From positions 1,900,001 to 1,964,000 of the forward strand of contig OY759266.1 of assembly GCA_963662155.1 (NCBI GenBank): a stretch of 64,000 nt of DNA, given 5' to 3'. The translations under genes and the position numbers were made by a program. Source of the DNA: Lamellibrachia columna. Its lineage: Eukaryota > Annelida > Polychaeta > Sabellida > Siboglinidae. Position 1 is the stretch's first letter. Every line of letters starts with the position of its first letter. A model generated the notes under the pieces. That model was not told the DNA's origin, did not search any database, and saw only the letters and a program-made list of their open reading frames with translations. Below are positions 44,448-58,919 of the stretch, piece by piece.

Positions 44448-46079
44448 ACAAGTCACAAGAGTGCACAGTACTGGGGGACGTACAGAGTCATAAGTACAAG
44501 TCACAATAGTGCACAGTACTGGGGGACGTACATAGTCATAAGTACTAGTCACAAAAGTGCACAGTACTGGGGGACGTACAGAGTCATAAGTACAAGTCAC
44601 AAGAGTGCACAGTACTGGGGGACGTACAGAGTCATAAGTACAAGTCACAAGAGTGCACAGTACTGGGGGACGTACATAGTCATAAGTACAAGTCACAAGA
44701 GTGCACAGTACTGGGGGACGTACATAGTCATAAGTACAAGTCACAAGAGTGCACAGTACTGGGGGACGTACATAATCATAAGTACAAGTCACAAGAGTGC
44801 ACAGTACTGGGAGACGTACAGAGTCATAAGTACAAGTCACAAGAGTGCATAGTACTGGGGGACGTACATAGTCATAAGTACAAGTCACAAGAGTGCACAG
44901 TACTGGGGGACGTACATAGTCATAAGTACAAGTCACAAGAGTGCACAGTACTGGGGGACGTACAGAGTCATAAGTACAAGTCACAAGAGTGCACAGTACT
45001 GGGGGACGTACATAGTCATAAGTACAAGTCACAAGAGTGCACAGTACTGGGGGACGTACATAGTCATAAGTACAAGTCACAAAAGTGCACAGTACTGGGG
45101 GACGTACAGAGTCATAAGTACAAGTCACAAAAGTGCACAGTACTGGGGGACGTACATAGTCATAAGTACAAGTCACAAGAGTGCACATTACTGGGGGACG
45201 TACAGAGTCATAAGTACAAGTCACAAAAGTGCACAGTACTGGGGGACGTACAGAGTCATAAGTACAAGTCACAAAAGTGCACAGTACTGGGGGACGTACA
45301 GAGTCATAAGTACAAGTCACAAGAGTGCACAGTACTGGGGGACGTACATAGTCATAAGTACAAGTCACAAGAGTGCACAGTACTGGGGGACGTACATAGT
45401 CATAAGTACAAGTCACAAAAGTGCACAGTACTGGGGGACGTACAGAGTCATAAGTACAAGTCACAATAGTGCACAGTACTGGGGGACGTACATAGTCATA
45501 AGTACAAGTCACAAAAGTGCACAGTACTGGGGGACGTACAGAGTCATAAGTACAAGTCACAAGAGTGCACAGTACTGGGGGACGTACAGAGTCATAAGTA
45601 CAAGTCACAAGAGTGCACAGTACTGGGGGACGTACATAGTCATAAGTACAAGTCACAAGAGTGCACAGTACTGGGGGACGTACATAGTCATAAGTACAAG
45701 TCACAAGAGTGCACAGTACTGGGGGACGTACATAGTCATAAGTACAAGTCACAAGAGTGCACAGTACTGGGGGACGTACATAGTCATAAGTACAAGTCAC
45801 AAGAGTGCACAGTACTGGGGGACGTACATACTCATAAGTACAAGTCACAAGAGTGCAGAGTACTGGGGGACGTACAGAGTCATACGTACAAGTCACAAGA
45901 GTGCACAGTACTGGGGGACGTACATAGTCATAAGTACAAGTCACAAAAGTGCACAGTACTGGGGGACGTACAGAGTCATAAGTACAAGTCACAAAAGTGC
46001 ACAGTACTGGGGGACGTACAGAGTCATAAGTACAAGTCACAAGAGTGCACAGTACTGGTGGACGTACAGAGTCATAAGT
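44448..46079. repeat. 48-bp satellite, about 34 copies, with 617-codon open minus frame
   Basis: The unit contains ACAAGTCACAAGAGTGCACA then GTACTGGGGGACGTACATAG TCATAAGT. At 16 codons it keeps one minus-strand frame (46181-44328) open: about 34 repeats of TCTYDYVRPPVLCTLV between a non-repetitive N-terminus (34 residues) and a 38-residue C-terminus. Variation is limited to a few sites (Y/S, L/F, V/I). No recognised domain is present. I treat it as an array with a fortuitous frame, but the open non-repeat ends make it less certain than for other arrays. Confidence 0.9.
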
Positions 46080-47640
46080 CGACGAAACGTCGGGAAGGTA
46101 TGTCTCAGTAAAACCAATTGTAAAAACGACACTGTCACTGACACTGCAAAAAGACGCCACTGCAGAGAGCACTGTATACACTGGAAAGCATTAATAAATT
46201 GACAAACATTTAAATACGGGGAACCAAATAAATATTATGTCCAATTGTTGTGAAATAGTTATGATAACAGCTTATTGTAATATTGATCTCTCGTAGGACC
46301 CGGCCGTCTTCGATCCCATAGGGCCTTACACAGTTGAGTTACACCTAGCCCTAGCTTAGGCATAGCCACAGACCCCTATGATTCAACATGATTGGAACAA
46401 TTCAAAAGAACGCAGCAAGATTTATTGAAAGGAACTATTAACGCACACTCGGAACCGTAATAAATATCAAATAAGAACTCAGTATCTCGAAAGTTCCTAG
46501 TATATATACGACTGATGCAGACGACATTGATAAGCCAGCGATGCTGCGGCGGCCGTAACACGTGATCATTCTTTAACGGGGAGATAGTCAAGGATTGTAC
46601 AACCAGTGGGGTGGATTATTGGAGAAAAATGTTGAACGTTGTAATGAATGCTAGAATATATTTCAGGGTATCATTCGGGACTGTGTGTTTCTTAGCTACC
46701 ATAAAAAGTCAGGCTTCTATGTACATAATTCCATCCAAATAACTGAACGTAGAATAAAAACTAAATTAAACCTTAAGGCAACACAATTTTACGCCAATTA
46801 AAAGTCCAGTTCTAAAAAAATCTACATGGAATACATACCCCCAAATTCAGATGTGTTCATATGAACGATTATGGAATATTTGCTATCAATTTGAAGTGAA
46901 TGTGAAACCAAAGTGCCTGAGACATTCAGTGTGTCACAGACTCACAGATCGTGTGAGTTTGTATATATTAGCTTGTTTACTTTAGTCACCTAGCGATTGA
47001 ACTTGGTGATTGTGAATCGTGCTAGTGGCGCCGAATAGCGACCGACGGCGAATCAAGATTTCGGAAAATGTTTGTTTACTAGCAAAAATGGCCGTCCCCA
47101 GGATGGGATAACTTGGTAGTTCATACGTGACAGTCATGATAGCAATGTTTACCAAATACCTCAGGCCAGTATGTCATCAATACGCTCCAGATTCTGTAAG
47201 GGAACGTCAAACGTATTACCAGAAACAACCGCGTCACGCACGTGATGCAATCCTCGTTGCATGTTCAAAGTGTTGATGGTCGCGTGAATTTAGATCCATG
47301 GATACTTGTGTTTGTTGTAGAATAGTAGAATATCTTTTTATTGTGTATTGGCCCTCGGTCTGCCTGGGTGCGTGCTTTCTACTATAATCTAAAGCCGCCC
47401 AGATGGCGCTACATACTCTCAAACGGTTTACGTGCCGAAGTGTTCGCCGCGCGTCGTTTCTGCGATTGTTGGAAATTAACGTTTTACGTAGCGAACATTT
47501 GATTTACCATAAAATCCACTAAGAACCCTTGATACAAGGAGCATTAAAAAAATAAAGGCTTCATTCGTGGGGTCGTAAATTAATCCCTGAAAGTTTGGCG
47601 CGCCGTCTAGGAAGCCGTCTAGGAAACCGTCTAGGAAACC
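46080..47640. other. Spacer with a weak RT relic
   Basis: 46376-46500 (+) reads IGTIQKNAARFIERNY, like the 'IQRRAARFI..Y' segment near the end of non-LTR RT proteins; it is short and isolated. The rest is AT-rich with no gene. 47600-47640 has four CCGTCTAGGAA units. Confidence 0.4.
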
Positions 47641-47666
47641 GTTAACATAACCACGTACAAACATAG

Positions 47667-49100
47667 GGGAAGGTCGGGCAAAGTGGGCCCCTTAAGCGCC
47701 GGTTGACCTACATTTGACAGTTTTGCACAAAAAAGGTTAGTTTGTGATACACTACCCAGTTAAGTATTTTGACTACGTGTATGCATAATATTGCTACTCT
47801 GTCTTAATAAATATTATAAGTCAGATGTGTTTGAAAAAGAAAAAAAATTTTTATTTAACAAAACATGGCCCCAAAAGTGGGCCCTCTCGCAAAGATGTGC
47901 GATGCCACTTAATCGGCACACTGACGGTGTGCCCACTGGCCACACTCCCCTCATTGCACCCAGCTTTCCCCTCTTATGCTGTTGGAATATAATTATCAGC
48001 TTTCGGGTGCCCTCTCTTCTTTGAACTGCTTGAGCTTGGTTGTGGGCAGGTTACCAGTTTCCCTTTGGCCTCGAGTGCTGTCTTGTATGGGCTGCCCGTA
48101 ACGTTTGTTGCTTTCCGCACTATACCTGGTTGATTTTGGGTACCGGCGAAATGTGCGGCGCCTGCCGGTGTGTCGGTGGCGATGCAGACATGACGCTGTC
48201 TCGGTCACGTGGTGGCGCATCCGTGTCTCGGTCACGTGGTGGCGCATCCGTGTCTCGGTCACGTGGTGGCGCATCCGTGTCTCGGTCACGTGGTGGCGCA
48301 TCGGTGTCTCGGTTGGGTGGTGGCGCATCTGCGTTTGGCTGGCGTACGAGGTCAGTCGGTTGAGCAACAACAAAATCATGCTCGTCGAAGACGTTGCGAT
48401 CAATCGGCCATATGCCGGTCTTCGTGAAACAGTTCACTGTTGTTATCATTGTAGCAGCGCGGATCTACCCTATTCTGAACAATTCTGCTATTTGGAAGGT
48501 TGACACAACTCGACCTGGGACCGTAGCCAACATTCTACAGCTGACATCGAGTGGCTGCATGCGATGGCTACAATGCGGTGGTAGGCAGATGACTGTCACA
48601 AAATTGGCTCGAGCTATTTAGATGAAAGGCAGGATGTTGGTGTGCATTTTGTGGCCATCTTGGATCAAAAGAACGGGTCTTGCTTCGGAAGGGTTTGCAT
48701 GTTTCAGGAAGTGTTCGAACCACACCACAAAGATGTAGGATTGCATCCATCCTGTATCGTGCCCTATTGCGATTGACGTGGGGTGAGCGGTCCATCAGCT
48801 CATCTTTCATCCTCTTCCTCGGGAAGATGAACAATGGAGGCGTAAATGATCCAGCAGCACTCATGCACATTTCTACCGTGACAAATTGTCCCCTCCCAGC
48901 AGACGACAGTGAACCAACCTGTTTCTTTCCTCGACTGATCCTAGATGATCGATTGGGTACGGTAATTTGTCCTGTCTCGCCTACGTTGACACGATCTGGG
49001 GTAAACCTCTTCGTGTCTTGCACCGTTTCCAGTAGATCGAAGAACGCGTTGACTGCTCCCTGGTTGAATGCTTTACGTTCTCACCATCGACAATGTCAAT
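47667..49100 (-). pseudogene. Decayed pogo/Tigger-type transposase (DDE_1 family)
   Basis: Read on the minus strand from about 49070. NVGETGQITVPN, then KKQVGSLSSAGRGQFVTV, SAAGSFTPPLFIFPRKRM and DELM match the DDE_1 transposase core of Tigger/jerky/pogo proteins. After frameshifts, pieces such as DPRWPQNAHQ (family 'LDGH.SH') follow. 48449-48340 encodes FTKTGIWPIDRNVFDEHDF, the family's usual C-terminal segment. An in-frame minisatellite (48188-48330) follows it. Several frameshifts exclude function. GGGGAAGGTCGGGCAAAGTG at 47667 may be one terminal repeat; the other end is not found. Confidence 0.75.
48188..48330. repeat. 27-bp repeat inside transposase C-terminus, 5 copies
   Basis: The unit GGTGGCGCATCCGTGTCTCG (+GTCACGT) encodes DTDAPPRDR on the minus strand, in frame with the transposase tail. 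Confidence 0.93.
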
Positions 49101-49834
49101 GACAATGACAATGGGATGAGAAAAAGGAAATTTATAAAGTGGTTTTTTTATGTTATAAATATTGTATACATTTTGGTGTACGCCATCATTATGTGTGTAT
49201 TGTCTAGATTCGTATGATATCAATTTTGTGTAGGATATTATTTGATTTGAACGTTTGACACTGGAATGTTTTGGTGCAACTATTACGTCAACTTGCAATA
49301 TGTATATGCAACCAAACGTTTCCGTGATCTACATGAATTATGTATGCAATAAAACGATTGGTTGATTTGTTATGAGACGATGGTTGTTATTGGTGGTAGA
49401 AGAAGTACAAAATAGCTGTCGCCGGTTGTTTTGGGGATACGATTGAGATAAATCAGACATCAGAGTCGTTTGATTATTCAAGAAGTGAATCGCCCTGTGA
49501 ATCGATATATTGTCTCCGAGACATGGAAATGTGAAGCAATATCCGTTCGAACAGAATATATTTACCGAGTAAGGTAATGTGATTATACCCATGTCTCGTG
49601 TTAAGAGTTTCGACGTGACGTGCAAGGACAATAATTGTCGGTGCATCATTCTTGATTCAAGAGACGATTATTTCGCCGTTATTTCTTCACTTGGGTCGTC
49701 GTTTATGCATCGGTGAACCTTAATACACCGATTGCCTCTTTGAGAACTATTCGTTGTCCGGGCGATGATTGCAGGCAACAAGACGCGCTGACGCCTCCTT
49801 GTGATTCCTCCATCGACACTTAACGCTTTATGAC
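49101..49834. other. Spacer
   Basis: No gene or repeat family is recognised. Confidence 0.45.
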
Positions 49835-50613
49835 TACGCTTGACTGTGCTCGCCTGGTCACGCTCTACGCTTGACTGTGCTGGCCTGGTCACGCTCTACA
49901 CTTGACTGTGCTCGCCTGGTCACGCTCTACACTTGACTGTGCTCGCCTGGTCACGCTCTACACTTGACTGTGCTTGCCTGGTCACGCTCTACACTTGACT
50001 GTGCTTGCCTGGTCACGCTCTACACTTGACTGTGCTCGCCTGGTCACGCTCTACGCTTGACTGTGCTCGCCTGGTCACGCTCTACGCTTGACTGTGCTCG
50101 CCTGGTCACGCTCTACACTTGACTGTGCTCGCCTGGTCACGCTCTATGCTTGACTGTGCTCCCCTGGTCACGCTCTACGCTTGACTGTGCTCGCCTGGTC
50201 ACGCTCTACACTTGACTGTGCTCGCCTGGTCACGCTCTACACTTGACTGTGCTCGCCTGGTCATGCTCTACGCTTGACTGTGCTCTCTTGGTCACGCTCT
50301 ATGCTTGACTGTGCTCGCCTGGTCACGCTCTACGCTTGACTGTGCTCGCCTGGTCACGCTCTACACTTGACTGTGCTCGCCTGGTCACGCTGTACGCTTG
50401 ACTGTGCTCGCCTGGTCACGCTGTACGCTTGACTGTGCTGTCCTGGTCACGCTCTACGCTTGACTGTGCTCTCCTGGTCACGCTCTACGCTTGACTGTGC
50501 TCGCCTGGTCACGCTGTACGCTTGACTGTGCTGTCCTGGTCACGCTCTACGCTTGACTGTGCTCTCCTGGTCACGTTCTACGCTTGACTGTGCTCTCCTG
50601 GTCACGCTCTACG
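49835..50613. repeat. 31-bp satellite CTTGACTGTGCTCGCCTGGT (+CACGCTCTACG), about 25 copies
   Basis: Regular 31-bp units with A/G and C/T variants. Stops occur in each unit, so no ORF arises. Isolated between spacers. Confidence 0.96.
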
Positions 50614-52049
50614 CCAGAAACGTCGCCAGCAAGTTCGTAAAAGACTTTGAATTATTATGTAAACTGTGAATTAATAGTAATGAATAATACTGGACGCTGG
50701 TAGATTGTAAATCTATTCAGCATACTTGATATGTGATTATTTACTATACCATTAATTTTTTTATTAAACGGGAAATGTTTTAAATATACCCCTGTTGTTG
50801 ATTTATTTGTAGTTGTATGAATATACACACACTGAACTATAACGAGTATGTCCAGTGGCTTACCGCATTATCCCAGCCAAACTATAAATCTGTGACACTG
50901 TGATTTGAGATGAAATGACCCAATTTGCATTGGAATTTAATTTTGTTATTGTTTTCTTATATTTGAAACTTATTTTATTATTTTTATTAAGAATTGTCAG
51001 TATTTCATTGAATAGGAAGGATGGCCGCTGTCTGAATTAACGTGGGAGTCTGATGGAAATTTAACACCAGACCTCATAAGAATGTTGTTGCAAACTTAGC
51101 AAATGAGGCAATGCTGCGCCTTCACGTGGCAATGCCATTCCCTTTGGATGTATTCCGGAACCTTTTTGTGAAAAAAGGCATTCCAGCAGCCGCTCATAGA
51201 TGCAAAAAAATACACAACGGCAGGTTTTGATAACATTTCTGGACTTCCACCTACATGGAAATACATTGTTAACAAACAGGTGTTGGACGTATATTGGCTT
51301 TTCCCATTCTGATGAAGCCAACGCTTCACTTCACAAAGATAAACTATGCATTATATCCACATGACACTGTTGTGGAAGTTGATGTGAGAATGCCTGTAGG
51401 AGAAATTCTCATGCGTATATTTACAGATGCATTCAAACCTGTACTTATGTAATATAAGACTGACTGACATCGCCAATACTTTGCATTTTGTCCTGTGCAT
51501 GTGACTTACTGATGACATTCTATGTGACTTGTGGCATTCGACATTGAATTGTCTGCTGTATAGAGGATGGACTTAAGTGTTGCCAACATTTACCTCCTGT
51601 TTCTATTCAATGAAGTTTATGTTATCTGACATATACATATTTAAGAATGGGCTTCATTTCCCATTAATTACCTAAGAAGATCAAACAGGTACCCTTCATG
51701 TTTTGATAAGCATCATGAGCAAGTAAATTTATTAATCTACCATTGTATGGTGCTATGTTGATATATGTTTTAATATTTAAAAACCAATCATGAGTTTAAG
51801 TAAGCCTGTTGTTCCACAGTTTATTGTTGGCCTTAGTGTAGGGTGCCCATTTTCATCAGATAATAACATTCTCTATTCTCTTCGTATACCCTACACAATT
51901 TGTAAAGAATGGGCAACAATTGCTGGTTCTGTAAACAAATATAATTTTTTTTATAATAATTATATAATCAATGGAACCTTCACCTAAATGACAAATTGTT
52001 GCGAGTGCCAAAAAATCTGGGATGAGAATGCCCAGCTGTTTTAAAAAAG
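50614..52049. other. AT-rich spacer
   Basis: No gene is convincingly visible. Parts of 51000-51900 may be the decayed 5' region of the gene at 52050-53575 (short pieces such as AIPFPLDVFRNLFVKK in changing frames), but this is too weak to call. Confidence 0.4.
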
Positions 52050-53575
52050 TGCGCACGGAAACACGTTGTATGCACTACAAATGAAAGTACTCCGACTGAG
52101 TCTCTTTAAACGTGATTTGGTAAGTTTGAATTATTTGAAGAATGCCTATGGAGAAAATGTAATTGGCGTCTCTGTGACACCAAGGCCAAAGGCAGGTTTT
52201 AGTGGAGTTTCTAGGCCATATCAGCTAAAACTTCTCAAACAGTTAAAATCAAGAGCTGAATGTGCCCTCTGGTTCGTTAAGTCTTATGGTCCAGAGGTAG
52301 GTAGTATTTAAATGCAAGATGGTGATGGACTGAATGTGCCCTCTGGTTCATGAAGTCTTATGGTCCAGAGGTAGGTAGTATTCAAATGCAAGATGGTGAT
52401 GGACTGGGGCACAATGTCATTTACAGAAGCTCTGGCCAGATTTCTACTGATGAAAAGGAAACGTTTAAACATTTTTTTTACCTACTTGACCGTTTCTATA
52501 TTTTGGATGTATTTTATCATGAGCTTACTGCCACATGCGATGGTCTGCCTAGGTCCTAACTCATCAAGCAATTACGTTCATATATGTATAATCTGTGTCA
52601 CATACAGCATACTCCAGGGAAAGCAGATGTTGAACAGGAGCTGATATTTGCGATCCATTCCAGTATTTCTCAATATCCTGATACAAAACAATTTGCAGTT
52701 AAATGTTGTGGGGATGGCACCAGTGTTACCCGAAGTGCTGGGATGTGTTTTATGAGTTTTTCTGTTACGTCTCCTGCTGCAACAAAATATACATCAGCAT
52801 GTCATCATGCGGTAGCTGTGGTTAAGGGACAGGAAAGTTATATCTTATACAAAACGTCCTTCTTTTAAAAATTCCACTAATTTGTTAGCATTTACTGCAG
52901 AGCCCATTCTAATGACAAGGGGATATGACCAAACATGAGGACTTTTACTGCGGTAAACACGTGGTAAGGTCAATGCGTGATATTTCTGAACATGACCGTA
53001 GTAGCTCATATGGATGTAGGTCTGTGCCACTCGTGAGTCTTCCCCTCACTCATGGAGTCATGGATGAACTACATGTGATGCTTCGAGTTACTGACCTACT
53101 TGTGGCTAGCCTCATAGAGCATGCCACTGATTATGATACTAAGGAACAAATGGCATTTTGCCAAAATCCAGTGTTGTACACCTCAATGAATTGGTCAAGT
53201 GCATCGAATTGAGGTGTCAGTTTCAGAATATGGGAAACAAGAGATGCATATGGGAAGGGGATGGGTAGACGTGAATTCACAAGTTTGATGGGGGAAGAGA
53301 AGAAAAACTTCTCAACCACCCACCTTCACGTCTTGCAGAAAGGGATGCACTACATCCAAACTAAACAAAATACAGTTGTGGAGATTTGTCAGAATTTTCT
53401 AGAATTGTATGCAGTTATCAACTTTGAATACAGCATTGTAGATGCTGTTGAATCGGCGAGTATATTCATATTAGCAAATGAGTGGGTCAAACTATTTATC
53501 ACCCTTGAAGGAGAGAGAAAGCGGTATGAAACTAAAACTGTAGCTGAAGTAAGAGAAAAATAAAAAAGAACTGGG
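52050..53575 (+). pseudogene. Decayed copy of an uncharacterised invertebrate repeat-borne protein family
   Basis: Pieces appear in order across three frames: LGHNVIYRSSGQISTDEKET, FYHELTATCDGLPRS, LCHIQHTPGKADVEQEL, VKCCGDGTSVTRSAG, HHAVAVVKGQESY, LPLTHGVMDELHVMLRVTDL, REFTSLMGEEKKNF and FLELYAVINFEYSIVDA. I recognise this order from large hypothetical proteins that occur in many copies in marine invertebrate genomes; a transposon origin is likely but not proven. Stops and frameshifts are frequent. A tandem duplication of about 74 bp (52257-52330 and 52331-52404) adds a further break. Confidence 0.6.
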
Positions 53576-53649
53576 AGTTATAACTAGGCTTAGAAATGAA
53601 CAAAAGCAAAGGGAGCTTTTTAACCAAACCCAGGACAAATGTTCTTAAA

Positions 53650-53736
53650 CTTGTGAGTACATGTAATACATGTATTACATGTAATACATGTAATACATGT
53701 AATACATGTAATACATGTAATACATGTAATACATGA
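53650..53736. repeat. 9-bp palindromic repeat TACATGTAA
   Basis: About nine copies of ACATGTAAT; TACATGTA is self-complementary, so the tract can form cruciforms. Confidence 0.93.
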
Positions 53737-53899
53737 CGTTTGACAGACATTTAATTGGAGTGCTAACTCTATACAGACCACAGCTGTTTCTTGTCACCTG
53801 CTACCATGTACTATTATTAGTATTAGTCAAGGTGAACATGTAATTATTGTGTAGGTCTTGTATAATGTTGGATGTGAAATTTGTATTGGAAACTTGCAT

Positions 53900-55915
53900 T
53901 TACTACCCAGGTGTTACTATTGGTCAGTCAGGTAAACATTGGAATGATCCTGAGGTAAACAATGGTAAATGACCAACTACCCAGGTGTTACTATTGGTCA
54001 ATCAGGTAAACATTGGAATGATCCTGAGGTAAACAATGGTAAATGACCAACTACCCAGGCGTTACTATTGGTCAGTCAGGTAACAGTTTGGAATGATCCT
54101 GAGGTAAGCAATGGTAAATGACCAACTACCCAGGTGTTACTATTGGTCAATCAGGTAAACATTGGAATGATCCTGAGGTAAACAATGGTAAATGACCAAC
54201 TACCCAGGTGTTACTATTGGTCAATCAGGTAAACATTGGAATGATCCTGAGGTAAACAATGCTAAATGACCAACTACCCAGGTGTTACTATTGGTCAATC
54301 AGGTAAACATTGGAATGATCCTGAGGTAAACAATGGTAAATGACCAACTACCCAGGTGTTACTGTTGGTCAGTCAGGTAACAGTTTGGAATGATCCTGAG
54401 GTAAGCAATGGTAAATGACCAACTACCCAGGTGTTACTATTGGTCAGTCAGGTAACAGTTTGGAATGATCCTGGGGTAAACAAAGGTAAATGACCAACTA
54501 CCCAGGTGTTACTATTGGTCAATCAGGTAAACATTGGAATGATCCTGAGGTAAACAATGGTAAATGACCAACTACCCAGGTGTTACTATTGGTCAGTCAG
54601 GTAACAGTTTGGAATGATCCTGAGGTAAGCAATGGTAAATGACCAACTACCCAGGTGTTACTATTGGTCAATCAGGTAAACATTGGAATGATCCTGAGGT
54701 AAACAATGGTAAATGACCAACTACCCAGGTGTTACTATTGGTCAGTCAGGTAACAGTTTGAAATGATCCTGGGGTAAACAAAGGTAAATGACCAACTACC
54801 CAGGTGTTACTATTGGTCAGTCAGGTAACAGTTTGGAATGATCCTGGGGTAAACAAAGGTAAATGACCAACTACCCAGGTGTTACTATTGGTCAGTCAGG
54901 TAACAGTTTGAAATGATCCTGGGGTAAACAAAGGTAAATGACCAACTACCCAGGTGTTACTATTGGTCAGTCAGGTAACAGTTTGGAATGATCCTGAGGT
55001 AAACAATGGTAAATGACCAACTACCCAGGTGTTACTATTGGTCAGTCAGGTAACAGTTTGAAATGATCCTGGGGTAAACAAAAGTAAATGACCAACTACC
55101 CAGGTGTTACTATTGGTCAGTCAGGTAACAGTTTGGAATGATCCTGGGGTAAACAAAGGTAAATGACCAACTACCCAGGTGTTACTATTGGTCAGTCAGG
55201 TAACAGTTTGGAATGATCCTGAGGTAAACAATGGTAAATGACCAACTACCCAGGTGTTATTATTGGTCAGTCAGGTAACAGTTTGGAATGATCCTGGGGT
55301 AAACAAAGGTAAATGACCAACTACCCAGGTGTTACTATTGGTCAGTCAGGTAACAGTTTGGAATGATCCTGGGGTAAACAATGGTAAATGACCAACTACC
55401 CAGGTGTTACTATTGGTCAGTCAGGTAACAGTTTGGAATGATCCTGGGGTAAACAATGGTAAATGACCAACTACCCAGGTGTTACTATTGGTCAGTCAGG
55501 TAACAGTTTGGAATGATCCTGAGGTAAACAATGCTAAATGACCAACTACCCAGGTGTTACTATTGGTCAGTCAGGTAACAGTTTGGAATGATCCTGGGGT
55601 AAACAAAGGTAAATGACCAACTACCCAGGTGTTACTATTGTTCAGTCAGGTAACAGTTTGGAATGATCCTGGGGTAAACAAAGGTAAATGACCAACTACC
55701 CAGGTGTTACTATTGGTCAGTCAGGTAACAGTTTGAAATGATCCTGGGGTAAACAAAGGTAAATGACCAACTACACAGGTGTTACTATTGGTCAGTCAGG
55801 TAACAGTTTGGAATGATCCTGGGGTAAACAAAGGTAAATGATCAACTACACAGGTGTTACTATTGGTCAGTCAGGTAACAGTTTGAAATGATCCTGGGGT
55901 AAACAATGGTGAATG
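53900..55915. repeat. 74/75-bp satellite, about 27 copies
   Basis: The unit contains AAATGACCAACTACCCAGGT, GTTACTATTGGTCAGTCAGG and then either TAAACATTGGAATGATCC (74 bp) or TAACAGTTTGGAATGATCC (75 bp). The 74-bp form dominates the left third and the 75-bp form the right two thirds. No ORF spans it. Confidence 0.96.
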
Positions 55916-56074
55916 CGTCTAACCCACAACATTTCTGTGAAACTTTCAGAAGTTATTTTCTGTAAATATTTCTTTGCTGTAAATATAGGAATAAATAAAA
56001 CAATGTTGTTGTTATGAATCAGATATGATCTTGTTTCAATTGTATCATGTGTCTGGGTTTCCATTTTCCTGCAC

Positions 56075-56400
56075 CTACCGGTTAGAATGCCGGACTCTCA
56101 GTGGAGATAACCTGGTTTGAAATCCCACTGTGGTCGCTTCGAACCGTTGGCAAGTTTGATCACCCCACGTTGCCACAGTTCACTCAGCTGTATAAATGAG
56201 TACCTGGCAATACAGATAGTGGTGGATATGTGAACGAATAGTCTTTGCTCAGTAATTGCAGTATGGCTGAATGCTTCCCAGAGAAGTTGAAATGGCCTTG
56301 GAATGAACAGGTCTGCCAGGGGGTGAAGTGTAAAGCGCTTTGAGCAGTCATAAGGACTGGATACCACGCTATATAAGAACTTACCTTTACATTTAACTTA
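56075..56400 (+). mobile_element. tRNA-derived SINE (V-SINE-like tail)
   Basis: The head has TTAGAATGCCGGACTCTCAG and a B-box-like GGTTTGAAATCCC (family GGTTCRANTCC) at about 56113-56125. The 3' part has GTGTAAAGCGCTTTGAGCAG and CGCTATATAAGAAC, the conserved tail of V-SINE-like elements that share their end with a LINE. It ends in a short repeat ACTTACCTTTA x2. Confidence 0.75.
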
Positions 56401-56671
56401 CCTTTAAAGGGACTTCTATTTGACTCAACAAATGCAATAGTTTTATCCGAAGTCTTCAGACTTCACAAAGAATAATTACTGGAGTTATATTTATCGAAAT
56501 ATAGTAAATCTGTTCCCTTGATGGTATTTCTATGAAATCAAAATGACTTAACAATAAAGTAAAACATTCTTATTTCACAACTATGTATTCTGAATACTAA
56601 TTTTATCGATGTGTATGAAAAATAACAGTGCAAGCCATTTGCTTGCATTGAATTTAGGAAAATAGTTTATC

Positions 56672-58740
<2,069 letters not shown>

Positions 58741-58913
58741 TTCCCAACTCTAGACACCTTCCAGATATGGTTGGCCACTCTGGACGCATAAGCACTTAGC
58801 ATAAATTTTAAATTTTTTATTATTTCATACTTGACCTATTTAGCCACATTTTTAGTAGAGGTTTTAGCACGATTTTTAACCAGCACACTCCATGTTGTAT
58901 ATAGTCACCACAT
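58741..58913. other. Spacer between two head-to-head CR1 copies
   Basis: About 170 bp of unique sequence separate the 5' ends of the divergent CR1 copies. Confidence 0.6.
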
Positions 58914-58919
58914 TTATGC

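Noticed and set aside
56075..56160. tRNA gene at the SINE head
   Set aside because: The B-box is imperfect and followed by the V-SINE-type body and tail instead of an acceptor stem.
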